From Actinomycetes bacterium (GTDB taxonomy: Bacteria > Actinomycetota > Acidimicrobiia > Acidimicrobiales > Ilumatobacteraceae), in assembly GCA_023417265.1 (NCBI GenBank), contig JAEZFY010000146.1, positions 1 through 17,325 on the forward strand: 17,325 nt of DNA, written 5' to 3'. Below, piece after piece: positions 13,953 through 17,325 of this stretch (positions are counted from its first letter, which is position 1; each line of letters begins with the position of its first letter). Below the pieces are notes generated by a model. It made no database searches. It was not told the DNA's origin and saw only the letters and a program-made list of their open reading frames with translations. A program made the position numbers and the translations under genes.

Positions 13953-14711
13953 CTACCGGGCGACGCAGCCGCCGTCGACGGCCAACGCTTGGCCGGTGAC
14001 GAAGCTGGCGCCGGGCGAGCACAGCCACACGACGGCGTCGGCGACTTCGTCGGGTTCGCCGACCCGCGCCATCGGGTGCATCCCGACCAGCGCCGCTTCG
14101 AGTTCGGGGCGGTGGTCGGTGAAACGTTCGATCATCGGCGTGCGGATCACGCCGGGGCATACCGCGTTGACCCGGATCCCGAGCTCGGCGTAGTCGAGCG
14201 CGGCGGTCTTGGTGAGGCCCACCACGCCGTGCTTCGAGGCGACGTAGGCCGGGCTGCCGGCGAACCCGACCAGCCCGGCGATCGAGGCGCAGTTGACGAT
14301 CGCGCCGCCACCGCGGGCGAGCATCGCCGGGATCTCGTGACGCATGCACGACCACACCCCGGTGAGGTTGATGGCGAGCGTTTGCTCCCAGTTCGCCGGG
14401 GTGCATTCGTGGGTGGTCGCCGAGGTGCCTTCGACGCCGGCGTTGTTGAACGCCACATCGATGCCGCCGTACTCGGCGACGGCCCGTGCGATGAGTTCGG
14501 CGACGCTGGCGTCGTCGGCGACGTCGGTGGTGACGAACAGCGCTTCCCCGCCCGCCGCGCGCACTGCCTCGGCTGCTGGCTTGCCGTGTTCCTCGTCGAG
14601 GTCGGCGAGCACGACGGAGGCTCCTTCCCGGGCGAACGCCACGGCGGTCGCCTTGCCGATCCCGTTGGCCGCCCCCGTCACGACCGCAACCTTGCCCGTG
14701 AACGTTCCCAT
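13953..14711 (-). CDS. SDR-family NAD(P)-dependent oxidoreductase
   Basis: A 252-residue classical short-chain dehydrogenase/reductase. The cofactor motif TGAANGIG lies at 12-19, NNAG at 90-93, and the catalytic set is Asn116, Ser144, Tyr157 and Lys161 (Y-x3-K). Asp38 at the end of the second strand (LADLD) favours NAD(H) over NADP(H). The C-terminal GQALAVDGG block is typical. The substrate cannot be read from sequence; glucose dehydrogenase or 3-oxoacyl reductase annotations are common for this group. I chose the ATG at 14711 because GAGGAGGA lies just upstream; a start at 14744 would add an acidic, non-family extension. It lies 57 bases after the P-type ATPase on the same strand, so cotranscription is possible, and it is convergent with cstR. 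Confidence 0.9.
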   Translation of the reverse strand: MGTFTGKVAVVTGAANGIGKATAVAFAREGASVVLADLDEEHGKPAAEAVRAAGGEALFVTTDVADDASVAELIARAVAEYGGIDVAFNNAGVEGTSATTHECTPANWEQTLAINLTGVWSCMRHEIPAMLARGGGAIVNCASIAGLVGFAGSPAYVASKHGVVGLTKTAALDYAELGIRVNAVCPGVIRTPMIERFTDHRPELEAALVGMHPMARVGEPDEVADAVVWLCSPGASFVTGQALAVDGGCVAR

Positions 14712-14768
14712 CGCGCCGTCCTCCTCGTTGATTGGCACCACCACCGTGCGCGCATGCGGTGTGGAGCG

Positions 14769-17325
<2,557 letters not shown>

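Overview
The window is a GC-rich, gene-dense bacterial chromosome segment. Third codon positions are strongly G/C biased, GTG and TTG starts are common, and genes overlap by GTGA/ATGA/TTGA junctions. A Thr-rich, LPxTG-anchored surface protein with NHL and PKD repeats, a STAS/HATPase regulatory pair and the general protein style point to an actinobacterium. An Acidimicrobiia/Ilumatobacter-like lineage is my inference and is not proven by any marker gene here. I see no rRNA, tRNA, CRISPR array, transposase or phage gene.

Layout: (1) 31-1893, minus strand: secreted, sortase-type NHL/PKD surface protein, divergent from (2) 2042-2434, a small cupredoxin lipoprotein. (3) 2539-3852: haem-dependent MpaB/latex-clearing-protein-like (DUF2236) oxygenase. 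(4) 3853-4106: 254-base non-coding stretch with two strong hairpins, a compact structured element and a small upstream ORF. It leads into (5) 4107-9833, a complete seven-gene mrpABCDEFG Na+(Li+,K+)/H+ antiporter operon in canonical order, with almost every junction overlapping. (6) 9862-10176 (minus) and 10218-10646 (plus): divergent STAS anti-anti-sigma factor and GHKL anti-sigma kinase, a partner-switching pair. (7) 10663-13524 (minus): three-gene reactive-sulfur operon: rhodanese-DUF2892 membrane protein, CstB-like persulfide dioxygenase/rhodanese fusion, and TauE/SafE permease. It is divergent from (8) 13655-13924, a CstR-like CsoR-family persulfide sensor. The 130-base gap between them carries two TACCCC/GGGGTA operators. 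(9) 13953-14711 (minus): SDR oxidoreductase. (10) 14769-17325 (minus): large P2-type cation ATPase whose N-terminus lies beyond the window edge.

How the parts fit: the mrp operon and the P-type ATPase both concern monovalent/divalent cation homeostasis but are not adjacent. The cst-like cluster is a self-contained module. Persulfides modify the two CstR cysteines, repression is relieved, low-molecular-weight persulfides are oxidised to sulfite and converted to thiosulfate by the CstB-like enzyme, and the TauE permease exports sulfite or thiosulfate. No sulfide:quinone reductase is visible in the window. The most open questions are the mrp leader region, the cupredoxin with Gln at the usual axial-ligand position, and the ATPase with TRES in place of TGES.
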